This document shows positions 8,027 through 15,866 of a stretch of 64,000 bases of DNA, in pieces. Every line of letters starts with the position of its first letter. Position 1 is the stretch's first letter. The notes under the pieces are model-generated. The model did no database searches. It was given only the letters and a program-made list of their open reading frames with translations, and was not told the origin of the DNA. This DNA is from Lachnospiraceae bacterium (GTDB lineage: Bacteria > Bacillota > Clostridia > Lachnospirales > Lachnospiraceae), in assembly GCA_015057425.1 (NCBI GenBank), contig SVEL01000014.1:1-64000 (forward strand), given 5' to 3'. A program made the translations under genes and the position numbers.

Positions 8027-9550
8027 TTAGTTTTGCGGATTATTAACTACTCCCGTAAATAACACCGCATCCCCTGCTCCTTTTATAACAAATATAAATG
8101 GTCTGTCTGCTATAAAATCAATAGGTTTTTCGATACCTACACCTTTGTAATCATAGTAAATCACAGTTACTGCAGATGCTTCACAGCCTTCTTCATTTAT
8201 CTTAACTCTTGCAGAATGTGATATTTCCGATACAGATAACTCCATATCTGAAAAATCCGACTTAAGAGACATAAAAACATCTGTTATTCCTAATTTCTTT
8301 ATATTTTCCTTTATGGACATATTTGAACTTACATCAAACTTAGGAATTTTCAAGTTAACTTTTTTGGTTTTTTTTGCATCAAAAGGTGTTGTTACTACTT
8401 CCATAAACGTTTTGCTTGCTAATACTTTTTCTACTGATGAATCTACATCCGGAAGTATAAGTATCATCTCCCCGCCTTCATTAAACGGAAGCCAAACCGT
8501 TGAAAAATCTTTATCTTTATAATACAACATTCCTGTTTTATCTTTAGTTAGAAACTCACACTCTGTTATACCTTTTGTGCCATAGAACATATCTTTTACA
8601 GTATCTTCTTCATCAAATTTATCATACCATTTTGCACTAAAATACAACGTTGATGCCATTACAGCACATAAATTCGGATCCGAGAAATTCATCTGTTCCA
8701 CACTATCTTTTAATAATCCTGCAGTATGATTATTTATCCATGTTCTATATGCCTCTACATAACCGCTATCTGCCATATTTCCACTATAGACAGATGCATA
8801 GTAACTGTCTGACAGAGTTTTAAGCGTTGACTGGTTAAATGAAAATGATTCTTTTAACCATAATGAATTGGCCAAAAGAGAAGTCTGCCGTCCATCAGTA
8901 CGGTAGTTTGCATTCCACAGTGCAGCAACCTTCTTCTGAAGTTCTTCCGTCGTTTCCACACCGATAACATCCAAAACCTGTTGTCTGCTGCTTCCGTCAG
9001 AAACTTCTGCCAGCATACTAAGTGCCAGATATACACTTAATGGTGAACATACTACATTTTCATCCTTACTATCCGACATAAGACTTCTAATAATCTTCGA
9101 GTAATATGCTGACATACCATCACTATATCCTTCATACTGATTTAGCTGCTTCTGTACATCTTTCTGCCATGCCTTATATAGCTCCTTATCTTCAGAGCCA
9201 CCGGTAGGATATGCTGTCATCGTAGGATATACCGCTTCCGTAAGTACAAACTTTTCTGATATTTTCTCCATATTATTTATATCAAGAAGATATTTTTTAT
9301 TATCTGATTCCACGCTACCTACATAATTATCTGTATCATAAGGGTTTTTCACATCATCAGTTTTTTTCCAAAATTCTGTAAAAACACCTACTGCAACTGC
9401 TATTCCCACTGATACTACACAGACGCATGCTGCCGCAGCTATAACTTTTTTCCATGGGAACCTTTTCTTTATAATTCTTGTTCTATCAGCAGCTTCAATA
9501 AAATCATCTTTTATTCCGCCTACTGCTTCTATCATTTCTTCCGGCTTCAT
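8027..9550 (-). CDS. membrane-anchored serpin encoded with an ECF sigma factor
   Basis: 507 residues. The N-terminal ~35 residues are cytoplasmic in character, followed by one transmembrane helix (about 34-58), then a linker and a serpin domain (about 130-505). Serpin marks are CSPLSVYLALSMLAEVSDGSS near the start of the domain, the hinge EEGCEASAVT (usual EEGTEAAAAT) and the terminal RPFIFVIKGAGDAVLFTGVV. Counting from the hinge places P1 near the Lys of YYDYKGVG, which would suit trypsin-like proteases (inference). The start codon overlaps the sigma-factor stop codon by 4 bp (ATGA). This position and topology are usual for an anti-sigma factor. Confidence 0.9.
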   Translation of the reverse strand: MKPEEMIEAVGGIKDDFIEAADRTRIIKKRFPWKKVIAAAACVCVVSVGIAVAVGVFTEFWKKTDDVKNPYDTDNYVGSVESDNKKYLLDINNMEKISEKFVLTEAVYPTMTAYPTGGSEDKELYKAWQKDVQKQLNQYEGYSDGMSAYYSKIIRSLMSDSKDENVVCSPLSVYLALSMLAEVSDGSSRQQVLDVIGVETTEELQKKVAALWNANYRTDGRQTSLLANSLWLKESFSFNQSTLKTLSDSYYASVYSGNMADSGYVEAYRTWINNHTAGLLKDSVEQMNFSDPNLCAVMASTLYFSAKWYDKFDEEDTVKDMFYGTKGITECEFLTKDKTGMLYYKDKDFSTVWLPFNEGGEMILILPDVDSSVEKVLASKTFMEVVTTPFDAKKTKKVNLKIPKFDVSSNMSIKENIKKLGITDVFMSLKSDFSDMELSVSEISHSARVKINEEGCEASAVTVIYYDYKGVGIEKPIDFIADRPFIFVIKGAGDAVLFTGVVNNPQN

Positions 9551-10107
9551 ATTATAAATCCCTCGCTTTCCAAATAATCCTTTAAGCTGATTCTAATTCG
9601 ATACAAAATACTCTTAACCTTTGATTGACTGTAATTTCCATATGCAGCGATTTCCTTTATGGAATCCATAAAATAATATCTGCATACAAATATATTTCTG
9701 CTTTCTTCCGGTAATGTTTCCAAAAATTTATTGATTACATCTACCAAAAATCTCACTTCTATATCCTGCCACGGCTCGCTGTCTGCACCTATACAATCTT
9801 CCATCTCCGAAAGGACTGCATCATACTGACCGCCACCACGTTTGACACTGTTCTTCTTCCTAAGAAGGTCTATGGATGTTTCTCTTGTTATCTTCCCTAA
9901 AAATGTGGACAGAACTTCCGGCTTATGAGGTGGTATTGAGTTCCACGCTTTTAAGTATGTATCGTTTACACTTTCGACACAGTCCTCCTCATTATGCAGA
10001 ATATTTTGAGCAATTTTAGTAAGATATCTGCTATATTTTTTCTCGATTTCTCTAATTGCCGTTTCATCTCTTTGAAAAAACAACTCTACGATTTCTCTAT
10101 CTTCCAT
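9547..10107 (-). CDS. ECF-type sigma-70 family RNA polymerase sigma factor
   Basis: 186 residues with region 2 (FQRDETAIREIEKKYSRYL and later CVESVNDTYLKAW) and region 4 (LETLPEESRNIFVCRYYF...IAAYGNYSQSKVKSILYRIR). These should bind RNA polymerase and a dedicated promoter. It is translationally coupled to the serpin gene by an ATGA overlap. The ATG at 10107 has no good ribosome site: a GGAGGG lies about 37 nt upstream, too far. No better in-frame start exists between them, so translation may be weak or regulated. Confidence 0.9.
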   Translation of the reverse strand: MEDREIVELFFQRDETAIREIEKKYSRYLTKIAQNILHNEEDCVESVNDTYLKAWNSIPPHKPEVLSTFLGKITRETSIDLLRKKNSVKRGGGQYDAVLSEMEDCIGADSEPWQDIEVRFLVDVINKFLETLPEESRNIFVCRYYFMDSIKEIAAYGNYSQSKVKSILYRIRISLKDYLESEGFII

Positions 10108-10200
10108 AACTTTTATAATAGAAAACTTACATTTTCCACTACACCCTCCTTTCGAAAATACTTGACGTCTTTCTTTTCTTTACACCTATATTCCCGTAAA

Positions 10201-10278
10201 AAGAAATAACCGGGTTGCAAGCGGGTTGCTTTAGCAACAACTACATTTCAGCCGCAGTGCGATCCTTAGCGGAGCGCT
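10201..10278. repeat. GC-rich hairpin-forming intergenic segment
   Basis: This segment contains GTTGCTTTAGCAAC, and a CCGC...GCGG stem around GATCCTTA that ends in GGAGCGC and a T-run. It directly abuts the perfect palindrome at 10279-10313 and contrasts with the AT-rich surroundings. It looks like part of an interspersed palindromic element, or a plus-strand terminator. No coding potential. Confidence 0.5.
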
Positions 10279-10313
10279 TTTTTATGTGATAGGAATTTCC
10301 TATCACATAAAAA
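10279..10313. repeat. perfect 35-bp palindrome
   Basis: Two 17-nt arms (TTTTTATGTGATAGGAA / TTCCTATCACATAAAAA) surround a single central T. It sits between the GC-rich hairpins and the terminator of the gene at 10340. It has the form of a short palindromic repeat; whether it recurs elsewhere in the genome cannot be seen here. Confidence 0.8.
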
Positions 10314-10330
10314 GGCTGCAAAAAGCAGCC
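10309..10330 (-). terminator. Rho-independent terminator of the 10340-10981 gene
   Basis: On the minus strand GGCTGC-TTTTT-GCAGCC forms a 6-bp GC stem followed directly by TTTTT, 10 bp past the stop codon. Confidence 0.75.
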
Positions 10331-10339
10331 TCAATCAAA

Positions 10340-10981
10340 TTACATATTAAAAAATTCCGCTAAAATCTCACTAATTGCCGCTTCCTCAAGGGAATTATCG
10401 GAGGACTTTTTCTCTCCTACGTCATTTTCCTTTAGATTTGATACTGATAGTTTTGTATTCTCGGAATTACTGTCCCGTAATCGCATTTCCTGTATTTCAT
10501 CCATATGTGCTTCATTTGTAAGGGAACGATTTACACGACCGAGACATTCTCTTATATTGACAGACACTTCCTGTAACTGTTTCCTATAATCAAACAAACT
10601 CATAACCGCTTTAACTGCATACAATAAGAATAACACAATAAGACCTTTATGTATATCAAAAGTTACCTGTACTGTTCCCAATACAAAAACCGTTACCTTC
10701 AGCAAACAATTGACATTTTCTATGTATGTTACGGGAATTCCCATAACCTTTTCGCTATCCATATACCTTTTTATAAAAATGTCCATATCGGGAATGTACA
10801 CATTCAGTTTTATGCAATTTTCATACTTCAATTTCATTTGTTTTAAGGTACCATTTGAAGTTAACTGCATTTTCTTACTTGCGTTTTTTAGATTAGTAAA
10901 GTGAATACATAGCGTCAATTGAAGAAAAACGGCTATAATTTCAATACCGATGACCCCATATATTAATATATTTTCTCCCAT
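10340..10981 (-). CDS. membrane protein of unknown function
   Basis: 213 residues. One transmembrane helix at the N-terminus (about 5-28) and two further hydrophobic segments (about 88-105 and 109-127), then a charged, low-complexity tail (about 150-213) ending EEAAISEILAEFFNM. No motif is recognised. The gene stands alone, with a clear terminator after it. The ribosome site is a weak GAGG in the sequence before the ATG. Confidence 0.6.
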   Translation of the reverse strand: MGENILIYGVIGIEIIAVFLQLTLCIHFTNLKNASKKMQLTSNGTLKQMKLKYENCIKLNVYIPDMDIFIKRYMDSEKVMGIPVTYIENVNCLLKVTVFVLGTVQVTFDIHKGLIVLFLLYAVKAVMSLFDYRKQLQEVSVNIRECLGRVNRSLTNEAHMDEIQEMRLRDSNSENTKLSVSNLKENDVGEKKSSDNSLEEAAISEILAEFFNM

Positions 10982-11106
10982 TTTCTACCTCGATAATAAA
11001 TAATCAGAATAAACTTATCCTGTCCCTATTATTAAAAATACTATCATTATGCTTTTATGTCATCCTTTTTCGTACGTTAAATTCTGACAAAATATTTATG
11101 AGGTAT

Positions 11107-11135
11107 TTTCAAATCTATACTACATATGATATAAT
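11107..11135 (+). promoter_or_regulatory. probable SigA promoter of the TSCPD gene
   Basis: -10 TATAAT (11130-11135) with a weak -35 TTTCAA (11107-11112) at 17 bp. The expected start site falls inside the first copy of the direct repeat at 11138-11150. Confidence 0.45.
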
Positions 11136-11137
11136 CT

Positions 11138-11189
11138 TAGATGCCTATCACAATGACGTATTATAACAACATACTATAGATGCCTATCA
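11138..11189. repeat. pair of direct repeats in the TSCPD gene leader
   Basis: TAGATGCCTATCA occurs at 11138-11150 and again at 11177-11189, 39 bp apart. The second copy is also half of an ATGCC...GGGCAT inverted repeat. The spacing and position just after a promoter suggest a regulator-binding site. Inference only. Confidence 0.55.
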
Positions 11190-11234
11190 TAAGGGCATAC
11201 CTTAAAGATTCATCGAATGGAGGTTTTACTTAAT

Positions 11235-11480
11235 ATGAGATATTTAACAAGAGGAACATGTGCCATGGCAATTGATTTCGAATTAGATGGCGATATTATA
11301 AAAAGCGTAAAATTCTTAGGAGGCTGCCACGGTAACACCCAGGGAATCGCGAAGCTTGTAGAAGGCATGAAAATTGATGATGTAATCGAAAAGCTCGAAG
11401 GAACTGACTGCGGCGGCAGGGGAACTTCGTGTCCTGACCAGCTTGCAAGAGCACTTAAAGAAGCAAAGAAAAATATGTAG
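11235..11480 (+). CDS. TSCPD domain-containing protein (TIGR03905 type)
   Basis: 81 residues. It carries the GGCHGNTQGIAKLVEGM segment and the C-terminal GRGTSCPDQLARALKEA, the TSCPD signature. This small domain is also found at the C-terminus of some class II ribonucleotide reductases and is thought to bind metal or nucleic acid through its cysteines; stand-alone copies have no defined function. An ATG at 11217 opens the frame, but its bases form the GGAGG site for the ATG at 11235, and family members start at about this residue. Confidence 0.85.
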   Translation: MRYLTRGTCAMAIDFELDGDIIKSVKFLGGCHGNTQGIAKLVEGMKIDDVIEKLEGTDCGGRGTSCPDQLARALKEAKKNM

Positions 11481-11483
11481 CAA

Positions 11484-11521
11484 AAAAACACAACCGCAGC
11501 ACCAATCAAGGGGCTGCGGTT
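11484..11521 (-). terminator. GC-rich hairpin with a U-run on the minus strand
   Basis: AACCGCAGC (11492-11500) pairs with GCTGCGGTT (11513-11521) across a 12-nt loop. The T-run (from the A-run at 11484-11489) follows it in the minus direction, so it best serves transcription arriving from the beta-propeller gene through the array. It may also stop the TSCPD transcript from the other side. Confidence 0.6.
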
Positions 11522-11582
11522 AACTGTTCGACATATTCAAGTTTATCAACTTATTTTATATATTGGAATTTATCTTAATCAA

Positions 11583-11811
11583 TTACCTACTTTTATGTAT
11601 AGTTTCTTGTCAAAATAGGTAATTTTCGACCATATATATTCAAAATTACCTACTCGCTTATTAGCCAACTTGATTTAGTAGGTAAATTTTAATTTTTTAT
11701 GACAAATTTTACCTACTAAACACAGTATTCTATTTTGCTGGTAGGTATTCATATCAAAAAGTACTCGATTTTTACCTACTAATATCTTGTTATCACGTTA
11801 CAAATAGGTAA
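11583..11811. repeat. phased array of eight alternately oriented TACCTA motifs
   Basis: In this non-coding region of about 340 bp, TACCTA occurs at 11584, 11647, 11710 and 11773. Its complement TAGGTA occurs at 11616, 11679, 11742 and 11805. Consecutive starts are 32, 31, 32, 31, 32, 31 and 32 bp apart, so copies of one orientation are exactly 63 bp apart. The common core is close to TTACCTACT within A/T-rich flanks; the 25-26-bp spacers are unrelated to each other. The array lies between convergent genes. It could be a helically phased protein-binding array or a set of hairpins; no known element was recognised. Confidence 0.85.
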
Positions 11812-11859
11812 TTTCAGGTTTATCTATCCGGATTATACTTCTAATGATCACAAAATATT

Positions 11860-13926
11860 CTATAAATCTATATCAGCTATTATCACATCCTGTAAAACAT
11901 CATAAACAATAACCTGTCTTCCCGGTACTACTACATAGATGTAATCATCAATATAGATTCCTCTTACATAATAAGCATATTCTTCGTAATCCCAATAATC
12001 AAGATTATCATGTAACCTAATGCTTTCTTTAAGCTGCAACGTATTGTTTTCATCTATGCAATATATCTCATATGACGGAACATAGTTGCCATCCACATAC
12101 CCATCTTTAGGCATCTTAAATGCATAAAATCCTATTACATTTTTCTCAGGACTTATTAACTTAGCCTTATAATTTTCAGGCTGCATATAATAATAAACAT
12201 ATTCTCCATCACTATCAACCGTAGATATTTCCTTAAGGTTTGCAGGGTTACTTACATCAAAAAGCGTAAGTTTTTCACTTGTACCTTCATTATATCCAAA
12301 GCCAAGAAGTAAATCATCATTCCATTTTCTCATATAATCTGTGTATCCCGGAAGTTTCAATGCTCCAAGGATAACCGGATTTTTAGGGTCTGAAACATCA
12401 ACACTAAATAAAGGATCCGTTCTTCTTACATGTGTTACAAAATATACAATATCACCTAAGAATAATGCTGAACTTGTAACTTCACCTTCGGCAATATTGC
12501 CTAATGAGCTTACAATCTCCAGGTTCTCGTCAAAGATGTATAATGAATTAGATGTTTTATCCGATTTATTATATACCGTAACCACAAGTCTTAAGTATCC
12601 GTTATATTCATCAATGCAGTAGGTATCATCTATTTCACCATCTACTGTAACCGTTCCTGCCGGCATTATCTTTCCATCATCATAGCTTATCTTCATAATG
12701 TGTGCATTGCCAAGTTCATCCGGCGAATACATTGCACGCTGACAGCTGCAAACTAACCATGGTGAAATCTGGAAATACATGTATATATGTTCCGTGCTTA
12801 CATAATATTCCTGAGAATCGTTGGAAACAACTGCTATTGAAGAAACAAACTCCGTAACATTTTCAAGTGATACTGATGCCATTATCTTGTAGGCAATACT
12901 TACACTTCTTCCTGAATTTTTCGAAAAAATATTTCCTATATATACATTTTCATTAGGAATAATCTGACCATTTACCTCGGGACAGATATCTGCATCATCT
13001 TCTGTATATCTCACACTTGAAAAGATGTATAAATATCCGTCTTTTATTCTGGAGCTTTCATAGTAACCATCCATATCTAAAGTAGAAATATGCTGCGGGT
13101 TTTCCACATCCTCCACATTAAAGAATATGATTTTTGTTTTATTTATGCTTTCTACAACTGATGACCATTCAGATACCTTAGTCTCAATATACTCTGTTTC
13201 ATACCCCGCAACTATGAGCATATCGTCATATATATACATCTCTCCAAATGAGAACTGCCCTGCGTACGTACCTATATCTATCTTACCTACCTGTTTGGTA
13301 CTTTCGCCTTCAGGAACAATAATCCTAACATATCTGTCACAATAATCATCAGAATCTCCATAGGCGAAAATATACTTTCCGTTTGTAACTGTTATATCAC
13401 CTTCTTTAACTCCTTCCGTACGAAGTTCTGTATCAACATAGGAGCCTGGTGCCCCTCCATCACCTCTAAGTTCCCCATTACTTTCTTCCTTTGCCACCCC
13501 AAAAGAAAACCTTTTAAGAAATTCAAGACTTACAATATCATTGATACCGTTTGCCGTAGTTTGCCTTTCCATAAGCAGCTTCAGGCTGTCGTAGGATTTA
13601 AGCGTATAAAATCCATTTTCAGCCTTAACAGTTCCAAGAATACTATGGTCTGCATAAAATCCATTTTCACCGTGTTTGATACCCATAATACCAACGGTCT
13701 TTAAACATACAACCATCAGTATTACTGCTGCAGCTATAGGACCAACAACTGCTGCCGTCCATTTTATCGCATTTTTGTAGTAATTTTTATTTCTCTGTTT
13801 TCTAACCTGCTCCGGATATATTATAGGAGGCAGCTTTTTACTTATATTTTCCTGTGACAACTCTTCCGGTACTTCCAAAGACATTGCCATATTATTTATC
13901 TTCTGCAAAATATCCTTATCTTCCAT
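11860..13926 (-). CDS. membrane-anchored beta-propeller domain protein encoded with an ECF sigma factor
   Basis: 688 residues. A cytoplasmic N-terminal segment of about 50 residues and one transmembrane helix (about 55-80) precede a large extracytoplasmic domain. Repeated blade-like units (for example KTKIIFFNVEDVENPQHI, LFSVDVSDPKNPVILGALKL and KLTLFDVSNPANLKEI) match the secreted beta-propeller family PF09826. A TTG 9 bp upstream opens the frame, but the ATG at 13926 has an AAAGGA site. The start overlaps the ECF sigma gene by 11 bp, so it occupies the usual anti-sigma position. The ligand is unknown. Confidence 0.85.
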   Translation of the reverse strand: MEDKDILQKINNMAMSLEVPEELSQENISKKLPPIIYPEQVRKQRNKNYYKNAIKWTAAVVGPIAAAVILMVVCLKTVGIMGIKHGENGFYADHSILGTVKAENGFYTLKSYDSLKLLMERQTTANGINDIVSLEFLKRFSFGVAKEESNGELRGDGGAPGSYVDTELRTEGVKEGDITVTNGKYIFAYGDSDDYCDRYVRIIVPEGESTKQVGKIDIGTYAGQFSFGEMYIYDDMLIVAGYETEYIETKVSEWSSVVESINKTKIIFFNVEDVENPQHISTLDMDGYYESSRIKDGYLYIFSSVRYTEDDADICPEVNGQIIPNENVYIGNIFSKNSGRSVSIAYKIMASVSLENVTEFVSSIAVVSNDSQEYYVSTEHIYMYFQISPWLVCSCQRAMYSPDELGNAHIMKISYDDGKIMPAGTVTVDGEIDDTYCIDEYNGYLRLVVTVYNKSDKTSNSLYIFDENLEIVSSLGNIAEGEVTSSALFLGDIVYFVTHVRRTDPLFSVDVSDPKNPVILGALKLPGYTDYMRKWNDDLLLGFGYNEGTSEKLTLFDVSNPANLKEISTVDSDGEYVYYYMQPENYKAKLISPEKNVIGFYAFKMPKDGYVDGNYVPSYEIYCIDENNTLQLKESIRLHDNLDYWDYEEYAYYVRGIYIDDYIYVVVPGRQVIVYDVLQDVIIADIDL

Positions 13927-14449
13927 AAGCTTCAATCCTTTCTCTTAATCTTTCAAGTGCTCTCTTTTGCTTTGACCTTACAGTAGAATTATTCAGATTC
14001 ATAAGTCTTCCTATTTCCTTACTGTTATAGCCATACAAAGCACTTAACAGAACTATTGTCCGCTCATCTTCATTTAATGCCATCAACTGCTCTTTCAGGT
14101 AAACATTTTCTATGTAATGCTCTTCCATATTATCAGAAGCTGATATTTCCATTGTTTCCTCAAGCATCATTTCCTCTGACCTGTCCACATACTCTTTACG
14201 CTTCTGTTTGCATTTGGTCCATAAGATTTTTAAGCACCATGAAGAAAAACTTTTATATGTTCTAAGTGAACCGATATATTTGTAAATATCAATAACAGCT
14301 TCACTTACGGCATCAACGGCATCTTCTTTATTCGCAAGCATATAATACGCAAATCTGTACATATCTCCATGCATTTGCATATATAAACCTTCGAATGCCT
14401 TTTCATCACCGGTCATAGCGCGCTTAACCAGATTTTCATCGCATTTCAT
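13916..14449 (-). CDS. ECF-type sigma-70 family RNA polymerase sigma factor
   Basis: 177 residues from the ATG at 14449. Region 2 lies at about 5-75 (AFEGLYMQMHGDMYRFAYYMLANKEDA, then a SEAVIDIYKYI segment) and region 4 at about 125-175 (LNEDERTIVLLSALYGYNSKEIGRLMNLNNSTVRSKQKRALERL). The open frame extends 38 codons further upstream, but GGGAGAAG before the ATG at 14449 and the family start decide the shorter form. The overlap with the beta-propeller gene indicates co-translation of sigma factor and membrane partner. Confidence 0.9.
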   Translation of the reverse strand: MKCDENLVKRAMTGDEKAFEGLYMQMHGDMYRFAYYMLANKEDAVDAVSEAVIDIYKYIGSLRTYKSFSSWCLKILWTKCKQKRKEYVDRSEEMMLEETMEISASDNMEEHYIENVYLKEQLMALNEDERTIVLLSALYGYNSKEIGRLMNLNNSTVRSKQKRALERLRERIEAYGR

Positions 14450-14646
14450 AATCTTCTCCCAACCTCCAATACTTAATATTGGTACAAAATTTTGTATCTT
14501 ACACCATATAAGTGTGAAATATTTCCAAAAGTGTTGCAATAAAATAAAAAAATATGATAACATTATACACGAAAGAACGGAATTTGCCGATACCTAATGA
14601 CATTTTCCATAAAATAAGATTTAAATGAAAGGGACTGATATAGATT

Positions 14647-15126
14647 ATGAAGAAAATAGCAAGCTTTACAATAGACCACTTAAAACTCCTTCCGGGCGTG
14701 TATGTTTCAAGACAAGACAATATAAATGGCCAGATTATTACGACCTTTGACCTTCGTATGACAAGACCTAATTTTGAACCTGTTATGAATACTGCCGAAA
14801 TTCACACCATAGAACATCTTGGTGCTACTTTCCTCCGAAACCACAAGGACTACGCCGATAAGACTGTTTACTTTGGTCCGATGGGTTGCAGAACCGGATT
14901 TTATATGGTTTTAGCAGGTGACCTTACTTCAAAGGATGTACTTCCTTTGGTCGTAGAGATGTATGAATTTGTCCGTGACTTTGAAGGGGAAGTTCCCGGA
15001 GCAAGTGCAAAGGATTGCGGCAATTATCTGGATATGAATCTTCCTATGGCTAAATACATCGCAGGAAAATACTTAGATAACGCATTATATAATGCTGATG
15101 ACAGCAATCTTATATATAGCAAATAA
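14647..15126 (+). CDS. luxS: S-ribosylhomocysteine lyase (AI-2 synthase)
   Basis: 159 residues, the usual LuxS length. It cleaves S-ribosylhomocysteine to homocysteine and DPD, the AI-2 precursor. The metal site is visible as HTIEH (H53, H57) and C124 in GASAKDCGNYL; the catalytic Cys is C81 in MGCRTGFY. The next gene, 33 bp downstream, encodes the enzyme that makes its substrate, so the two form an activated-methyl-cycle operon. AAAGGGACT lies about 13 nt before the ATG. Confidence 0.97.
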   Translation: MKKIASFTIDHLKLLPGVYVSRQDNINGQIITTFDLRMTRPNFEPVMNTAEIHTIEHLGATFLRNHKDYADKTVYFGPMGCRTGFYMVLAGDLTSKDVLPLVVEMYEFVRDFEGEVPGASAKDCGNYLDMNLPMAKYIAGKYLDNALYNADDSNLIYSK

Positions 15127-15159
15127 TCGTACAAACATAAATAGGAAAGGAATTTTACT

Positions 15160-15855
15160 ATGATAGGAATTATCGGTGCAATGGATGAGGAAGTAAATGA
15201 ACTTAAATCCATGCTTACAAATGCAGAAGTAACGACAAAGGCCGGAATGGATTTTCATAAGGGAACATTACACGGAAAGGATGTTGTAATTGTCCGCTCA
15301 GGCATAGGAAAGGTAAATGCAGGCATATGTACTCAGATTCTTGCAGATATCTACAATGTTTCAGCTATTATTAATACGGGAATTGCCGGAAGTCTCAATG
15401 CAGATATCAACATCGGAGACATCGTTTTGTCAGAAGATGCTCTTCAGCACGATATGGAGGCTGTGGCTTTCGGATATGACTACGGAATTATTCCGCGTAT
15501 GGAAACTTCCGTATTTAAAGGTGACAGACGCCTTATCTCTCTTGCAGGACAGGCTATACATACCATAAATCCTGACTTGGGAGTTTTTGAAGGACGTATA
15601 GTTACAGGTGATCAGTTTATATCAGACAAGGCAAAAAAAGAGTGGCTTGTCAAAACATTTAACGGTGATTGTACGGAAATGGAAGGAGCTGCCATTGCTC
15701 AGGCAGCCCACTTAAATAATATTCCTTTTATTATCATCCGTGCAATTTCAGACAAGGCTGATGACAGCGCTTCTGTTGATTATCCAACATTTGAAGCTCA
15801 GGCCATTAAAAATTCCGTAAGTCTTCTTAATGAAATGATAAGAACTTGGGAATAA
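15160..15855 (+). CDS. mtnN: 5'-methylthioadenosine/S-adenosylhomocysteine nucleosidase
   Basis: 231 residues. It removes adenine from methylthioadenosine and S-adenosylhomocysteine. Family motifs are MIGIIGAMDEEV at the N-terminus, INTGIAGSLN, TGDQFISD, the substrate-binding EMEGAAIAQ and the catalytic ISDKAD. An AAAGGAATT ribosome site precedes the ATG. It is encoded directly after luxS and supplies S-ribosylhomocysteine to it. Confidence 0.96.
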   Translation: MIGIIGAMDEEVNELKSMLTNAEVTTKAGMDFHKGTLHGKDVVIVRSGIGKVNAGICTQILADIYNVSAIINTGIAGSLNADINIGDIVLSEDALQHDMEAVAFGYDYGIIPRMETSVFKGDRRLISLAGQAIHTINPDLGVFEGRIVTGDQFISDKAKKEWLVKTFNGDCTEMEGAAIAQAAHLNNIPFIIIRAISDKADDSASVDYPTFEAQAIKNSVSLLNEMIRTWE

Positions 15856-15866
15856 TTCTATAAAAC

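Noticed and set aside
11583-11811. CRISPR array
   Set aside because: The repeats are only 6-9 bp, alternate in orientation, and no cas genes are near; direct 23-37-bp repeats are absent.
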